DNA of 64,000 bases from Struthio camelus. Lineage: Eukaryota > Chordata > Aves > Struthioniformes > Struthionidae. Each line of letters opens with the position of its first letter. Positions within the stretch are counted from its first letter, which is position 1. The stretch is taken from NCBI RefSeq assembly GCF_040807025.1, contig NC_090952.1, positions 3,860,001-3,924,000 of the forward strand. Direction: 5' to 3'. Positions 28,351 through 42,830 of the stretch are shown piece after piece. Position numbers and translations under genes: made by a program. Under the pieces are notes generated by a model. It ran no database searches. It was not told the origin of the DNA and worked only from the letters and a program-made list of their open reading frames with translations.

Positions 28351-31300
28351 CCAGCTGGGATGCCAGAGCTCCTGGCTGCCTGTTGACGCCTCTGCCTCAT
28401 TTAATGAAAGTGAGCAAGAGAACCATTAAAAATTGAGATGCCTGAAAAAGTGAAATAAAAAGATCTCTGTGCCAGAAAGGAGTTGTTAATGTCTGTCCCT
28501 TTCAGACAACCAGCGTGGTTAGGGGCTGCAAAGTTTTCGTCTCCCTTGTAATGTTCTCTCTCAAGTCTGCATGTAAGAGCCCTGGCAGCAAAGTTCCTGC
28601 TTTGTGGATGGAGGCACCTTTTTTCTCTCCCCAAAACCTCAACAGCCTACACGGCCAAGCCTCTACAGCCTAGAGAGTCTCTAGGAAGGTGCCAGGGATT
28701 GACAGCTGAGGTACCCCTTCCTGCCCTGCCCCTTGGCTTTGCAAGCATGGTGCAGCAGGCCAGGAGGGAACTGCAGCTGGGGAGGATCTCTTGGCATGCC
28801 CTTAGCCCACCCCTGTGGAGGGACTGTGTGAACTGTGCCTTCTCAGGGCACACTAGTCAAGGGCTACTGTATTTAAAAGTCACTCCTTTTCAAGTTACTG
28901 ACCTGTCTCTTGGTCATTTTTCCCCTCTTCTTCATGCAAAAAGTACAGCTGCCTGCTTTCTGCCCTGGTTGCTTTCATTTTTACAACAAGGGAAAGAATA
29001 GCTGGAAAAAAAAAAAGGCTTGTAGACTCTCCATGGGACAGCAGAGCTTTGATGGTGCTGTTTCCAAAGGGAGATTTAACCCAGCTTTACTCCATCAGGG
29101 AAGAAAATCCAACAGTTAAGTCTAAGCTAGGCATCTCAGGGAAAAAACTATTCACCCAGGAATAGCCAGCTACCAAGTACTATGGTATAGAGAGACATAA
29201 ATTCTCCTTTGGCAAAGGCTTTCCTCTATTTGCTGCTGTGGGTCCCTTCCTTAAGGTATTCTGTGCTGAGTTCTGGAGGAGCAAGGCTGCCAAGGGACCA
29301 CGTGGCAGGGCCAGGATGATGGTACAATTGCCTTGTTCTCAACAACCCAATGCACTGTCTTCTTTGGGAGACAAAGCCAAACCCCAGATCTCACCCTGCT
29401 GGGCCTAGGCAGAGGTCATATCCAGTGCCAAATCCATACAGTCTGGAAAAAGCGATTCCCAAACACAAGGGCTAGACCTCCAAAGGAAGCAGGGCAGAGC
29501 ATGGCCATGCCATCAGTCAATGCTGTGTAAGCCATGAAGTGCCTGGGTTACTGGCCTGTGAAGTCAGCAACCAAATCCTGTTAGACCTCCTGGTTTCCCA
29601 AGAGCTGAACATTTCTGGTTTCCTGGGTGTCAGCAGGAGAAGGATGGGATCAACCCATGCCTTTGATAAGCAGTAACACTTAGAAGAGTCCAATGTGATG
29701 ATTTGGTGTGATTCTGGCCTGCTGTTTGCAAGATAAGTGTTTAATTCCTGGCATTAGTATGTCTGTCCAAACTAGACACATTTAGACCTTTCCTTCTCCA
29801 TGCCTTTGCTTCCACCTTCTAGCAGAGGTAGGGACAGTCCATGACAAGCTCCAAAGGGTGTCCCATCAGGAGCAAAAGTACTTCAGACTGATGCTCTTGG
29901 TTTGGAGTCAGGGGCTTGGTATGTATATGGGCCTCCTAGTGGAACCGCATACAGGACTTCATGGGGCATTTTAAGCTTAGATGAGCTGAGAACTCCTCCG
30001 CCTCACTCTAGTTACCCAAAACCCATGGTGTGCGAGTAACACATCCTGGTTCTCCCAGAGGTGTCTGGGGCTTTGTCGTAAGGCTGGCAGTGTGACAAAG
30101 CCGAGAGTCAGGGAAGCCCCTGTTTGCATTGGACTCCAACATGAGTGTTTGCCCAAGGACAAGGACTATGAGGCATGTTGTGCTTTTGATTTAGTGCATA
30201 ATCCTCTTTGGTGGGAAGGGGAACCAATACCCAAGACAGAGGGCATTGCTGTGCCCCATCTAATTAACCCTTCTGACAGCTTTGGTTAAAAATAAAGGGG
30301 CCTTCAGGTCCCTGCTGGAGTGGCCTATTTTACGTGCATCTCCTTGGTTTTGCCTCAGCGTATGATGTTCAGGAGGCAGTTATTTCAGGAAAGGTACGCT
30401 ATAGATAACTGATCCACCAGCCAGGTGTCATGTTCCTTCATTTATTTTCAATTACTTTGTCTCATTAGCTCCAGTGAGAATTGCCTGGTGTCAATTCATT
30501 TGGTCACCTCCAAGCCTGCCGTACCTCTCCAGAGGCACTTCTCCAGTGTGGTGTGATCTCTCCCCAGAGGGGAGACTGTTACAAAACAGCTCTCTGCTTC
30601 TCTTTCGGCTTCATCTTGTTCTTGTCTTCCGGGCCAGTCCTAACTTTGTGCCCCTTGTCAGGGCCACACAGTTTCTTGGAGCAGCAATGATGTGAGCAAA
30701 CGGAAGAGAAAAGCTCTGTCCAGGTGAGAGGCCCAGGCTTTGGAGTGGGAGCCTTCCCTCTGCTCCTCTGGATGCTCAAGTTAGCAGTGAGCGTGGGTGA
30801 CACCAGTGACTGGTATGTTCAGCATCAAAGGCTTCTTGCAAACCTCCTTAGTGAGTGCATCAGGCTGTCGTTACCTATAAGCTAGCAAGTACAAGTCCTC
30901 TGGACCTCCTCTACCCTTTGGCTCCTTGCTCTTATGCTCATTTGCCCTCCTTAGCTGCTGAACATTGGGTCAGATCAGCAGCTTGCGTGGATACAGTGAA
31001 CAGCACCAGTGAGCTAATCTGTCTGGGAGGATTGTTTATTTCCTTTTTTGGTGCAATTCTCTCAGCCAGAGCAGTCAGGATAAGCGGGGTTGGGGTGCAG
31101 GGACCCAGAACTTCCTGGACTCTAAATTCAGTTTCCCTACATTGTGCACACACGCATAGAGCTGCCTAGGTGCCCCTAGCGCAGAACCCCTCTCTCCTAG
31201 CCAAGACTCACTGTTACCTTTTCATGTGGGACAGCATTGTCCTTTTGGAAGCGCGCCTGTTTGCTTACGCGAGCAACACCCCAAAGGCATCAGAGCGCAG

Positions 31301-34300
31301 CAGCTAGGCAATGTTCTGACAGGCATCAGGATAAGGCAGTTTATCCTGGGAATCTCAGGTCTCATCTTGTTCCCTGTGCTAATTCTCTTTTTATCACTTT
31401 TCTCCTTCCTGTTGATGCCAAGAGCACCTTCTACTGCCCTAGTGGCTCACCCCTGCTGTGCAACCCCTGTTTCCTCTCCAGCCCACAGCACCCCAGCCAG
31501 AGCTGCTTGCTGGCTCTTTGCCCATCCATCCACGCCTTCTCCAACCGCAGCTCCTTGTAACAGGAAGGGGACAACCGCTGGGACAAAGCACCATGCAGAG
31601 AGGTGGGGACATTCCTGATAGGAGGAGACATCAGTGTCACTGGTGTCTAGAAGAGGCAATCCAGCTCTCCTCTCTCCAGCTAAAGATTCCTCGCTCTTTC
31701 TGACACAGTGCTTTGTGATTAAAGATGGGCTGAGTCCTCCAGCTTAGCTCAAGGCTACTTTATAATGGAACTCTGTCATGGTGACCCATCCTAAAGGATG
31801 AAGTGCCTTTATACTTTCTTACAGTACTGGACACGTTTTTACCTGACTGAGCTGCTCTCCAAATATGATCTGAGCTGTTTCTGGCAAGTTCCAGCTCCTG
31901 CTGGCGCTGTTGAGTTGGCAGACCCAGGAGGGAGTGACATGGGTTGCTTATCTGCCTGCTCACTGTCAGCAGCATGGCCAGCTAAATGCTGATGGTGACA
32001 ACAGCAGAGACCAAGAAGGTCATGATGTAATTTTCAGATCCGCTGGGGAGTTTTCAGTAGCAATGGCTGAAAAAAAAATCAGCATTTGCCTGTGAAAAAG
32101 GGCAAATTTGCTCTGGTTTCAATGAGAAAGAAATAAATAGAAATCCTGGTAGTGACTGTCCTTAATTGATTAGTCATTTCTGCAGATGATAATTACACAT
32201 AAAAAGACAGAGATCCTACTGTGTCATGCAAATGTCCTTAAGAATAACAAGACACAGGGGGAGTGGATGCAAGAAATAAATCCTTTAGAAGCTGCCCAGG
32301 AGAATTTGGAGTTTGAGTTTTATTTCCGAATAACAATTTTGCTCTGAACATGCCTGGAAGAAATATGCTTAACCTTGGCCACTTCCTCAGCATAAGAAAT
32401 ATGCAAAGAGTGGCAGCCACGGGAGTGCTTCAGGTGAGAAGCTCACCTGCCAGGAGAATGTGTCACTTTGTCAGACACCCATGGAGCGCTTTAAAATACT
32501 ATTGGCCACAGAGATGGAGGCTGAGACATTGCTGGCTGTGCTTGTAATAGCATAGTAGTAGCCTCAGGAAGATTAGCAGCCCTTGGAACTAGGTGCAGCA
32601 GCTCATTCACAGTCAGTAGCTGTCAAGGACAAGGGATGAGAAATGAGTGAGATGTCCAAGGAAAAGAGCACATCACTGAGTGAACTAAAATTGGAAGTCA
32701 GACCTCCTAAATGCAGCTCATTGCTCTGCCCATTGCACAACGTTGCCAATTGTACAATCCACTGGGACCAGTGAGGAGATGGCTTTTTGTGCATTGGCCC
32801 CAGTTTAAGACCTTCCCTGGGCATTGCAGTTTTCTGAACTCTTTGAAATACATTCTGGGATATCCGCTGTCGCTTCTGATCTCCAGGCCATGACATGTGG
32901 GGCAGTTTAAGCATCCTGCTCCTGGCCTCACGTGAGAATCTCAGTGCTCATTTAATTATTTCAGTGAAGCTGCTAGCCCCAGTGTCTGGCAAAAGAGGCT
33001 TGTGAGCATGACTCAGGTAGCTGCCAAAAGCGGAACAAGAAGAATCTGCTGCAAGCTGCATCTTGATTTTTAAGCCAATCTCATGATATTTTGCAGGACC
33101 AAAGCATGGTTTTGTAATATCAGGACAGTGTCATGAACTGCAGGGCCCTCTGGATGTTTTCAGACCAACTGTCCACATTGCAAAAAAAAGCACAATACAC
33201 TGTCATCATCAGAAGTCATGGAGACCCTCTTGCTACTTGCTTGTAAGGAGGAACCTTTTGCTGCTGCCTTTTCTGTTTTGAGCTATTTCAAAGATTTGTT
33301 TCTCCGCAGTTCCCAGCTGCCCTCACACCTGTTCCCTTACTGGCCCAGGAGAATCCCATACCCATGATTCCTCCAGAGCCCTGATTCCCCGGCTTGTCTG
33401 ATCAGCTCTGAACAGCGGTAAGCAAAGCAGATGTCAGGAGCAACTTCAGTGTGTTCTCTCCTATCTATTTAGACCAGAGAGGCATTAGCTTCTCCTTGCC
33501 AGAGTGGTAATCAGAGGTCTGCAAAGCAATGAGCTGCCCTAAACCCTATGTGGAGGACAACTACAGTGGAGCTGTGAAGTGTCTGTATTTGAGGAGAAGG
33601 CATTCTGTGAACCTGTCCAGGCTAAACTCCCGCTCCATAGTCCCTACCGCCCCTGGTGATAGCAGGGAACTAGATTTGATCTTCCACCTGGTCCTATCCA
33701 GCCCTGTATTCCCAGGTTCCTATATGCTTATCACCTTCACTACAGGTTAAAGTCCAGCTGTCTTTTAAATATTCCTTAGTCTCATCATCAACGTCACTGA
33801 CGAAGTCACCAGCAGTGCTTTGGATCTGCAGATTAGGCTGATTTCCCCTGCTGACTAGCTGAAACCACTGCAGCAATGAGGTTCAGATCTGCTAACTTCA
33901 GATGTCTTCAGTGCAGAGGGCTGCTGAGAGCTCCTTCCCCGCTTTGTAGTCAGTGCAGAGAAATAGGCACTTTCAGGGCATGAGTCATCTGACCTATTTA
34001 GCCATCTTAGGAAGAGATGAATGAGTCCTTAAGAGGGTTTGTTTCTTTCCGCTGTCTAGACAGCCAACCTCTCGACTGCAAACACCTACCCTTGTTCCTG
34101 GAGCACGGCAGGCACCTTTCCCAGCGTGGTGAGGGCTGCTCCCTTCTTGTGGGTTTCCAGCACAGCCAGAGTTGTGTCAGAACTGAATATCCTAGGGGGG
34201 ATTTGAGTTTAGCCTAACTTTGCCCCCACTGAAAACAAGGGAAGATTTCAATAAGAACAGCATTGAAATCCATTCCTGGAAAATCTATTTGGCCTCTAAC

Positions 34301-36297
34301 TGAGAGTTTCCCATGCAGAGGGCACATGGAGTTGAACTTGTTGTGCCCAGGCCAGCCCTGGGACAGCATGATATGGACACCTGAGTTGGGTGCCCATGAC
34401 ACATTTCAGGTCTGAACATCATTTGGCTGTGTTGGTCAAGAAAGAGGGGCTTATTATTCTAGGTTAAACCAGCAACATTGAACTGACTGTTCGGGTGGTA
34501 CAGCTATGTGACTGTGACCCAGTGCTACCACACATAGGCCTACCAGTTAACTTGAGGAGCTGTGCACGGCAGTGTGTGTGTAATGGTATGCTTTAACCCT
34601 TGGAGTCTCTACTAGTTCTTCACAAGAATGCAAAACACCAAACACTGTGCAGTTTAATAAAACATCCCATCCTTAGAAGAAAGCCCAATGACTGGGACTT
34701 TTTGTGATTACAGGGACTATAATGACTTTCTCCACACAAAAGCAGGAGGGTATCCAGGAAGTGATTACTATCTTTTTCAAATCAACACTTTTTGCATCCC
34801 CCCAAAATCCAGGTGACTGCTCTCTAGGTAGCTTGGCCTATCCCTCCTGTACCACCAGTTCCTTGTCTAACACCAGTAGGATACCTACCTGCTCATCTCA
34901 CATGTTACAGTTCAGCTCCTGAGCTTTCCTTCAGTCTTCATCTATAGAATCACAGCTGATAAAGATCCTTAGATGCCAGTAAGATCGGTGGCAAGAACTG
35001 AGAATGACAGGGCAGGCTTGGGAAGGAGGTATTATATAAATAAAAAGGGTTCTAACATGGTTAAAATAAAGCTGTACATCTGGGAAAGAGGGACTTTGGC
35101 ACTGAAAAGACCCAATGAGTGACAAATGGTCTAAAGCCATCTTTTGTTTTAAAAGTGGGAGGCGGTGAGTCGCAGCAGGGATTGGATTCACATATGTACT
35201 CCACAACTATGAGGCTGATCCTGAATGCTGTGGCTGAGGCATGGGCACGTATTTCGGAAAGGATGCTCTAAGGCCAGAGAGAGTGAAGAGAGGGCTCCAA
35301 AACCTATGAAACAGCTGAGAAAGTGCTTTTTGGTGAGATACACAAAGAATGCTTTGCCTTGAGCTTATTACAAAGGTTGAGAGTGGTCTTGAGCACAGGT
35401 TTATCTCAGCAAAACTGTCCTATGAAAGGACTCTTCCAGCTAGGGGAAAGAGGTTCTACCAGAGTCAAGGGCTAGAAGATGAAGCCAAGGAGTTCACATG
35501 GGAATAAGGCCGGATGCCATTAACCAAGGAATTCATTAGTCACCAGATCTATGTGAAGTGTCAAGATTCACCAACTTTGTGAGAGAGCACCTTTAGCCAA
35601 ACAAAAAGATACCCTAGAGCCAAGGAGAAGCTGCTGGGCTCTGTACATGCAGAAGTGAGGACAACTTTGGCCTATAACAAGCAAGGAGAGCAAATCAGGT
35701 ACCTGAGTGACCTGGCAGCTTCTGGTTCTATGTCCCAGATTCATCCCTCTGATGTTAAACAGGTCACTGAGCTGTCTTCTACAGCTAGTGGACAGAGACA
35801 GCTATGTCCAAACAGCAGCTCTCCCTGCAGAAGACATCAATTGCCCTGTGGCATCACCCCATCTCTACTGGAAGCAAAAGGGGCCTCAGGCAGGTGCAGG
35901 AAGATCTATGGAGCAATAGAAACCCCCCACATCATAGGGATTTCTTACCTTACCATCACTATATTTTTAGTCTGTCCATTGCTACAGAAGTGTATCCTGC
36001 CTGAAGGATTTGGGACAGCTGCAGCATTAAAACATACAGTGGAATTTTTCAGGTTTTCCTTAAGCATGAGCACAGGGCTAGCAACGGAGCTCTCAGAGTT
36101 AAAAAACAACCTCCTCAGCGCTCAGTCAATGCCAGTGTAAGTCCAGCCATCCAGCAGTGCCCCTTCAGTGCCAGCACCACAGCAGCCAGTAAGAGCCCTG
36201 CCAAAGCAAGAGTCTGAGTCATACGCTGGGCTGGCCATCACCTGGCTGCTGCTCTCCATGAAGACAAGAACGAGACCATTCAAAATTAATATATATT

Positions 36298-36303
36298 TTT
36301 ATT
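36298..36303 (-). terminator. SPRY3: Candidate distal poly(A) signal AATAAA for SPRY3
   Basis: The minus strand reads AATAAA followed by an AT-rich stretch and then a T/GT-rich segment (TGGTCTCGTTCTTGTCTTC) 25-45 nt downstream, the usual arrangement of signal, cleavage site and downstream element. Cleavage would fall near 36270-36288. It is preceded by about 250 nt of AT-rich sequence typical of a 3' UTR end. Confidence 0.55.
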
Positions 36304-37400
36304 GAATAGTTGCTCTAAGTGGGCTTGTGAAGCCACCCATAGAATTACTTCTTTCATTTCAGCAGTGGTTCAGTAACAGTTATTAGCTTTGCAAAAGAAG
36401 AAAATCAAACAGAAGAGGGTGCACTAAAATAAATAGGTTATTTTTTTCTTATCTTTAAAATAAACTTTTCAAATAAATACTTTGTTTTGTTTTTCTTTTT
36501 TTTGTTTGTTTGTTTTTTTTCCCCCCTTAAACGTTACAAGAGTATTGTCAAAAAACAGCCATCAGGTTATAAACATGTATTATACCTTATAGAAAGGAAC
36601 CCAGATAAAGACAGCCGGGGAGAGATCTCTTTATACACTGTACAGAATGCCTTTGTACCAACTAAATGGAGAATTAGATGCTTCGGTTCGTGGTATGAGA
36701 CTCTCCTTTGAAGCCAAGAGGATCCATCTTCTAAGGAGAACTTTGTGCTAAGGACACCTGGGGAGACAGGAGGCTGCAGCAGCCACTGCCTGTCCAGAGT
36801 ATCACAAAGGCCTGAGGGAACCATTGAGCAAAGGAAGGGTACAGAGGAAAGAGAGGAAGGGGGAAAGGGACTCCTCCAGAGCAGAGCAGCAGCATGGGAA
36901 AGGAGTGGGCTGGCTGTGCCTGGTCCAGGAATGATCACACACCTCTTGGCTACTGCCATAGTTGGGACAGAGACGCAAGAAATCTCCTCTCCCAAGGAGC
37001 AGGCCCGCTCACCAGGGAGGGGTTTGGTCCTGCTCCCACTGAAAACATCAAGGGTGTTGCAGTAAGATTCAGCAAGAGAGAAACCCAGGCCTCTGTCCTC
37101 ACACCCTGGGCTCCTGCACACTGATCCTGCTTCCCTTTGCTTGGCATTCATACACTTGCTGATTTCACATGGGCCACAAAGAGGCATTGTTCTCTTCCCA
37201 TCCCTCCAATATCCCTCCTAACTACAGTCCCTTTGCAAGGGGACCTTTCAGCCTCTCTGGCTAATGCCCTAAGTGGATTCTTCTGTGACTTTTACCCCAA
37301 GTAGGACAAAAAAAATCTCGCGTGGGCAAGCTCCAAGCCTGCAGTCTGGGAACAAAGAGCAGTTACTAAAAGGAGAAGCAGTTTACAAGAGATCTCAATG

Positions 37401-37406
37401 TTTATT
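37401..37406 (-). terminator. SPRY3: Alternative proximal poly(A) signal AATAAA
   Basis: AATAAA on the minus strand inside the inferred 3' UTR, with a moderately T-rich segment downstream. Use of this site would shorten the UTR by about 1.1 kb and would drop the two terminal AU-rich elements. It may equally be a chance hexamer. Confidence 0.25.
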
Positions 37407-37997
37407 GAGAAATATCCCAAAGCAGATTGAGCCAGATGGAGATTATAGCTCTGATTCTGCCCACATGGAACGGATCCCAACCAACGTCCTCCAACTGCAT
37501 GCGAGTATCCAGCAGGTATGGGCTCTATATGCTCTTTGAAGGAGGCAAGCCTGAACTGGATGCAATTAAAGACTGAGAATGGACTTCAAGATGGGGTGTG
37601 GGTACATCCCTTCTCAACTTTCTTCACCTGCTGACCCAGAAAAGTCTGACTTTCCAATATCTGCCCACACCTCAGCCTTTCCAGGCTTAGCCAGCCTGGG
37701 CACACCCAAGGGCCAGAGATACAGAATGAACTAACAAAGCAGTGCTGACAACATCAGGTTTGGGGCATGGTGTGCTCATCCTTTGTTCCTTCCACTCATG
37801 TAAACCCTGCAGTGGATCCTCTCACCCCTCCACTCATCCCTCTCTATCGCGCTAAAGCGGCTCTTCACAAGCTGTTATTTTGTGCTTTGGCATATATTGG
37901 CCAATGGCACTTCCCTCAGGTCTTTGAATTCACATGTAGAGATGGGGAAGAGCCAACTCAATAGGATTTTATGGGAATCTGAGCGTAAAATCCCAAG

Positions 37998-38045
37998 GAC
38001 CCCCCCCCCCCAAAAAAAACCAAAAACAAACAAAAAAACAACCAA
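37998..38045. repeat. C12 tract followed by A-rich run
   Basis: Twelve C then eight A and AAAC-type repeats on plus. On the SPRY3 sense strand this is T-rich then G12, inside the inferred 3' UTR. Confidence 0.9.
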
Positions 38046-40896
38046 CTAACTACTCTCTGAGGTACTTGGCTGGAAGTGGGTGCTTCGATGCAAGGCACCG
38101 AGGATCATCAGGGAGGGGTGGCAGCCCGAGCAGCAACTCAAGGGCCCAGAGGACAGCTTCTGCCTTTCCACTGGGAATGCTGGGGGTGTTGGGATGGGAG
38201 GGAGACTCCAGCTGGGTCCCCAGTGCTCCCTCCTAGCCAGGGCTGGGACTGATCATGCACTTGCCCGCAGGAAGGAGAGAACTGGGGCCAAGGGAAGCCC
38301 TGACACAAAGCAGGAGCCAGCAGGAGCTCTTGTGTGGATAGGGCTGCACACCTCTCACATATCTTGCCCTCCAGGTCTCCATTAGACTTCTGCTAGGAAG
38401 AAAAGAGCAGGTTCTTGAATGGGGAGCAGAGCAAGGGGAGTTCAGGACCTGCTCTGTAGCTCCTGCCCTGTGTCCTGCTCCTTTGGCACCTGAGTCTCTC
38501 ATTTCCTAAGTTTGCCCTAAAGCCCTTCATGCTTCCTGGCAAAGGGGCCCATGACCAGCACTGGCACACAAAACAGAGATATGTCCTCTCGCAAAGCATA
38601 TCTGTCCTAGTCAAATCACAAGGGCACAGGGAAAACAGAGAATTCAGCATGTGACTCTCCAAAAACAAAATGAAAAAAGACACGTTGGGACAGAGATAAA
38701 CCCAAACTGCTAGGACAAGCAGCTGCAAACAAACATCTGGAGCAGATGTCATCTGACTCATTGCAGGGTGGGGCAGGAAAGGGGCTCATAACCCCAACCA
38801 AAACTGAAGTCCTATCTAAAGGGAAACCAAACTATCTGACAGCCAGAGATGGGGAGGGAGCAGGAAGGACTGGAGCAGGAGGGAGCAGGACTCATCTGGT
38901 CTGAAGACATTGAGGAAAGCACAGAGAGCCTGAACCATGGCCTGCCTGACACCACATATGCTCAGGGAACTAGACCAACTAGACCTGGCCTCCTTTGGAA
39001 AACTTTTGGCAAATTCCAATCTGTCTTCTCTGCTGAGCCTAAATAACGGGAGCCAGCTGAGGCCCCTCCAGGAATGGGAAGCAGTTAACGTTCTGTGAAG
39101 CCACCTGCCTCCGTGAACAGTGTAGGGACCAGACAGCTCTAAACTGCTCTAGCCCCCGCAACAACCAGGCCTGGACATGATCTACATTTTACCCTCAACG
39201 CAGTCAAACCAAAGCCCTGCACCGAACTCCTCTGCACTGATCAGGGGCTATCTCCTGCTCCAGTTTCCTTCTGTGTCCCCTATTTTACAAAACATATTGC
39301 ACAGGTTTGTCACTTCTTTGAGATGAGACATTCAAGAGACCTGGCCAGACTCCTCAGCCCTGCACCTAGGCTGTGGCATGATTTGCCATTAGCAACGGGA
39401 CTTCCGCACTGACCCAGAAAAAGCCTATTAGACAGAAGGCTATTGGCAGGCATCCTGGCCTCCCACCAGTTATGGGAGGCAAATATGCTGCAATAGTAGT
39501 GCAGGACTCCACCTCACCGTGCTAGTGCCAAGCGAAACTTGCTGTAAGGATCTGATATGTGGACAGTGATGTTCTCATCCTACAGCTCCAGCACTTGGGG
39601 GAGGTCACCCTGTATGTGCATGACTTAGGAGGCCATGAAAATGATGAGACTTCATATGTTGAGTCATTCCACCATCAGGAGAGGAAGCAACGAATTGCAA
39701 AGATACAGAGGTGGTAACTAAATTTACAAGTAGGATTCATTTAGAAAGGCGGAAAAAAAAAATCAAAGTAGAGCAAGTTGGAAAATTCTGTTCATTAGTT
39801 TTCTTTAAAAAGTTTCAATGATCTATTTCACATTCTCATTGAAGTAAACTAGTTCCTCAAATCCTCAATGAAAAAAGGATCATCTCCCCTAAAAAGTTTG
39901 TTAGGAAGAAGGAGTTTAACTAGCACCAATAGAAAAGTGAACTGAGTGTTCAAAAAGAAGGATACCTCTTGGTGGAAGTCTCTCCCCCCAGACATCACTT
40001 GAAAATAGGAAGCCAAGCAATTATTGGCATATGGGTTAATATGCTTGCAATATATTTTATAATTGATGCCACAGAGACATGGACAGATCTTATGGGGGTA
40101 CGCACACTTATACCTACAGGAAATGCTCTGAGGAGGTCAATGCCTTAAAACCCAAACGATTTCAGAGTCCAGAACTGGCCTCAGAGGACCTAAAAACTTC
40201 ATGGGCACGGGCCTCTCCCTCCTTAATGCCAGGGAGTATTCAATATAACCCAGAGCATCATCCTGAATTCTCCACAGCTTATGGAAACAGGCTCTGCCTT
40301 TGGTCAGAGAAAGTATCTTTCAACAACCTCCCTCACACCCTAAGTGAAGTCGGTGTCAGGACTTTAGTCATGCAAGTAACACACACCAGACACAAGCTTC
40401 ACGCCAGGGATGAGGTTCATCTCCCCTTCCTCAGGGAACTAAGAGCTCAACATTTTGATCTCTTACAGTCAAGGGAGACAGGCACCATCAGAAGATAATT
40501 TATCCCTTGTACTTTCAAATGGGATATACCACACTCTGGAACTGCCTTTCTCTGCAACAGAGGGAGCTTGGATCACCCCATATTTCTGGATAGCAAATGT
40601 TAAAAAAGAGGAATCCCAGTGTGATAGCTTAACTCCTGCCCCACCCCAGAGCCAGCGCTGAATCCTACCCACTCTCTGCAAAGCGAAAGCCTACTAGGAC
40701 AATCTGTAAAACCTCCCTTTCCCTTTCTCCCAACTACCTAGGAAATAAAGATCTAGGATTATCAATAAAGAGACTGAGAAATCATCATCCAGCATGTGCA
40801 AGCATACCAGGAAGCCGAACCTTTCATCTGGCACCATTCACAGCAGTATCATGAATATTATTAGTAATAGTCCTAGCCATCCTAAAGTTATATTTA

Positions 40897-40904
40897 TATA
40901 TACA
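40897..40904 (-). promoter_or_regulatory. Pumilio response element (UGUAUAUA) in SPRY3 3' UTR
   Basis: On the minus strand the 8-mer matches UGUANAUA, the PUM1/2 recognition sequence. It sits within an AT-rich patch of the inferred 3' UTR. An 8-mer can occur by chance, so its meaning depends on conservation. Confidence 0.3.
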
Positions 40905-42774
40905 AAAATAGATCCACAGAATTCTACATAAAGAGGTGGCTGAGTGTATGCAATGGACAAGCCTTGGATGGCAGGGTCTTGGAAGAAGCTGAGGGACATG
41001 TTGCATATATTTCTCCAGGGGAACCGTTCGCTTCCCTCCGCACACACACCTGCACTCCAACGTCTCGGAAGAAGGCCAGGCAGGCAGGGCCAAGCACTAG
41101 AAAATCAGCCTGGCTCTAAATTCCCCAGGCCAATGTCAGGCGGATGTCAGCAGGGGTCACAGCTGAGACTTGGCATCACATGTTTGCAAGCAGAGATGGG
41201 GCTGGGTCTAGCTCCAGGAACTGCTCCCTCCAACTCCCTCCCAACTACAGGGACTAGGTTTGGCTTATTATAGTCACAGCAAGTAAACCATGAAGCACTG
41301 ACCCAGATTCAGGTTTCCTTCTGGTCTGCAGATGGCCCAGCCTGAGGGGTTGGTTCAGACCCATCTCCAGTTTGCAGCAGGTGGCCACCCTTGCAGAATA
41401 CCCTCAGCAATGCAGCAGGATTTGCCAGCTGGTGTGACGCTGGTGTTGGTGTGACATGCCAATGGGCCAAAACTAGGTGAGGATTCAGAGGCTACCTCTG
41501 TGGGGAGGAAAGTTCAAGTTTGCATTTGTTAGACACTTCCTTCTGCTCTGTTTCCCTCATCCCAAAGCAGAAGCCTCAGAAGTCCCTGCTGGGGAATCCC
41601 CCAGGATTGTTGTTAAATGACAAGGAAAGCAGTGTGAGTGGTCAATCGCAGACGGTTCAGTTCGAATTTTTTAAAGTGAATTCAGTGCTGGTGGAAAGTA
41701 CCAGATCAGCAGGTCTCTACAGATTTAGAGAAGAGATTGGCAGAACTAAGCCCTATTCCTGCCCCCTCGGTGTACCTCACCCTGTCCTGGAAGGAGAATT
41801 CTGTGAGGGGAGAAAGGAAGACAAGCATCTCAGCCTGCTCTGCTCTTGGGGCTTGAGCACAGAGCGGCCAGGGTGGGCACTGGTGCCTGCAGCGTCCACT
41901 CCACGGAACGGAGCCTCCCAGCTTTGCATGATGCAGCCAGGCAGCAGCACTGCCCCTCACTCACAGCCCTCTGAGCGTGCAACGAGAGCTCTTTGGACGT
42001 AGCCCTTTAGCACTGCACCTCAAGGCATTACAAATTGAATGGCAATTTCAAAGCAAATTCTTGTTCTCAGCCAATTCCCCGAGGGGACCTTTCCCTTGCT
42101 GCAGCCGGGTAGAAGAGAGAGCGGGCCAGGCTGCTTCCAATACCTGCCCCTTCCTATGCCAGAAGGTTTCTAAAGCTTTCCACATCTTCCCTTTCTTTTT
42201 CAGACAGAAAAATAAAAAGTCACTTCATTTTGAAGCTCACTTGCTTCTCCCAGTGACTTCCAACTGCCATTCAGCAGGACTCTGCAGCATCCCAACCCCT
42301 CTGGGAAAGCAAACCTGCCACAGTGGGAGAGGAGACTCTCAGAGAGGCCACACAGGAAAAGTGCCAGAGAGAAAGAGAAAAGCCATGTTCCAGTTCCTGG
42401 AGGGCTCTCGTGTGGGGATGCACGAACCCACCTCTTCCCCCTTCCAGAAAGGCCCAGACCATACTGGAGGACAGGGATAGCTTCTAAGGCCTTCCGAGGT
42501 CAGAGTCCTGAGGTCTCCCCTCCTCCCTCCAGAATGCCCTTCCCCACATAGCTATGACTGGAGAAGGCATCCAGAGCTTGCTCTGCCTGTTACAGTCCCT
42601 TGTCGGCATGTGCAAAAACATCACCTCCCGCGTGCCACCAGCTCGGTCACTGCAGTGAGCTCTCCTTGCCTCTGAGCAGCTTTCGTGCTCCTGGGAAGCC
42701 GAGGGACCCATAGTTCATTTGTCTCATTCCCAGAAAGTGGTGATGGGCAGGGGGGAGAGTTGCAGAGCAGAGGG

Positions 42775-42830
42775 AGCCAAAGGAGGAGGGGGAAGGAAGG
42801 GAAAGGAGGAGGAGAAAGAGAAGTAAAGCC
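42775..42830. repeat. GGA-rich purine tract just downstream of the SPRY3 stop
   Basis: Purine-rich on plus, so CT-rich on the SPRY3 sense strand, starting about 20 nt after the stop codon. Polypyrimidine tracts in UTRs can bind PTB/PCBP proteins; no specific site is called. Confidence 0.7.

Larger units (their letters stand above)
10900..36270. other. Intergenic stretch without recognised gene
   Basis: About 25 kb downstream of SPRY3 (in its sense) with no identifiable exon. It holds the duplicated 172-bp block, a C13 run (11739-11751), purine and TTTC microsatellites and a MIR relic. The longest ORF (12472-11801 minus, 223 codons) has no family that I recognise. AT-rich stretches such as 32.15-32.40 kb look unlike repeats and may be non-coding elements. 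Small exons of a spliced gene could escape notice. Confidence 0.65.

Noticed and set aside
35655..36140. 161-codon plus-strand ORF near the end of the inferred 3' UTR
   Set aside because: No domain or conserved motif; composition like its surroundings; overlapped by two other frames of similar size.
37273..37539. ORF beginning MDSSVTF, which recalls a short VAMP7 string (DSSVTF)
   Set aside because: Only six residues match. The rest of the frame shows no SNARE heptads or membrane segment, so it is chance.
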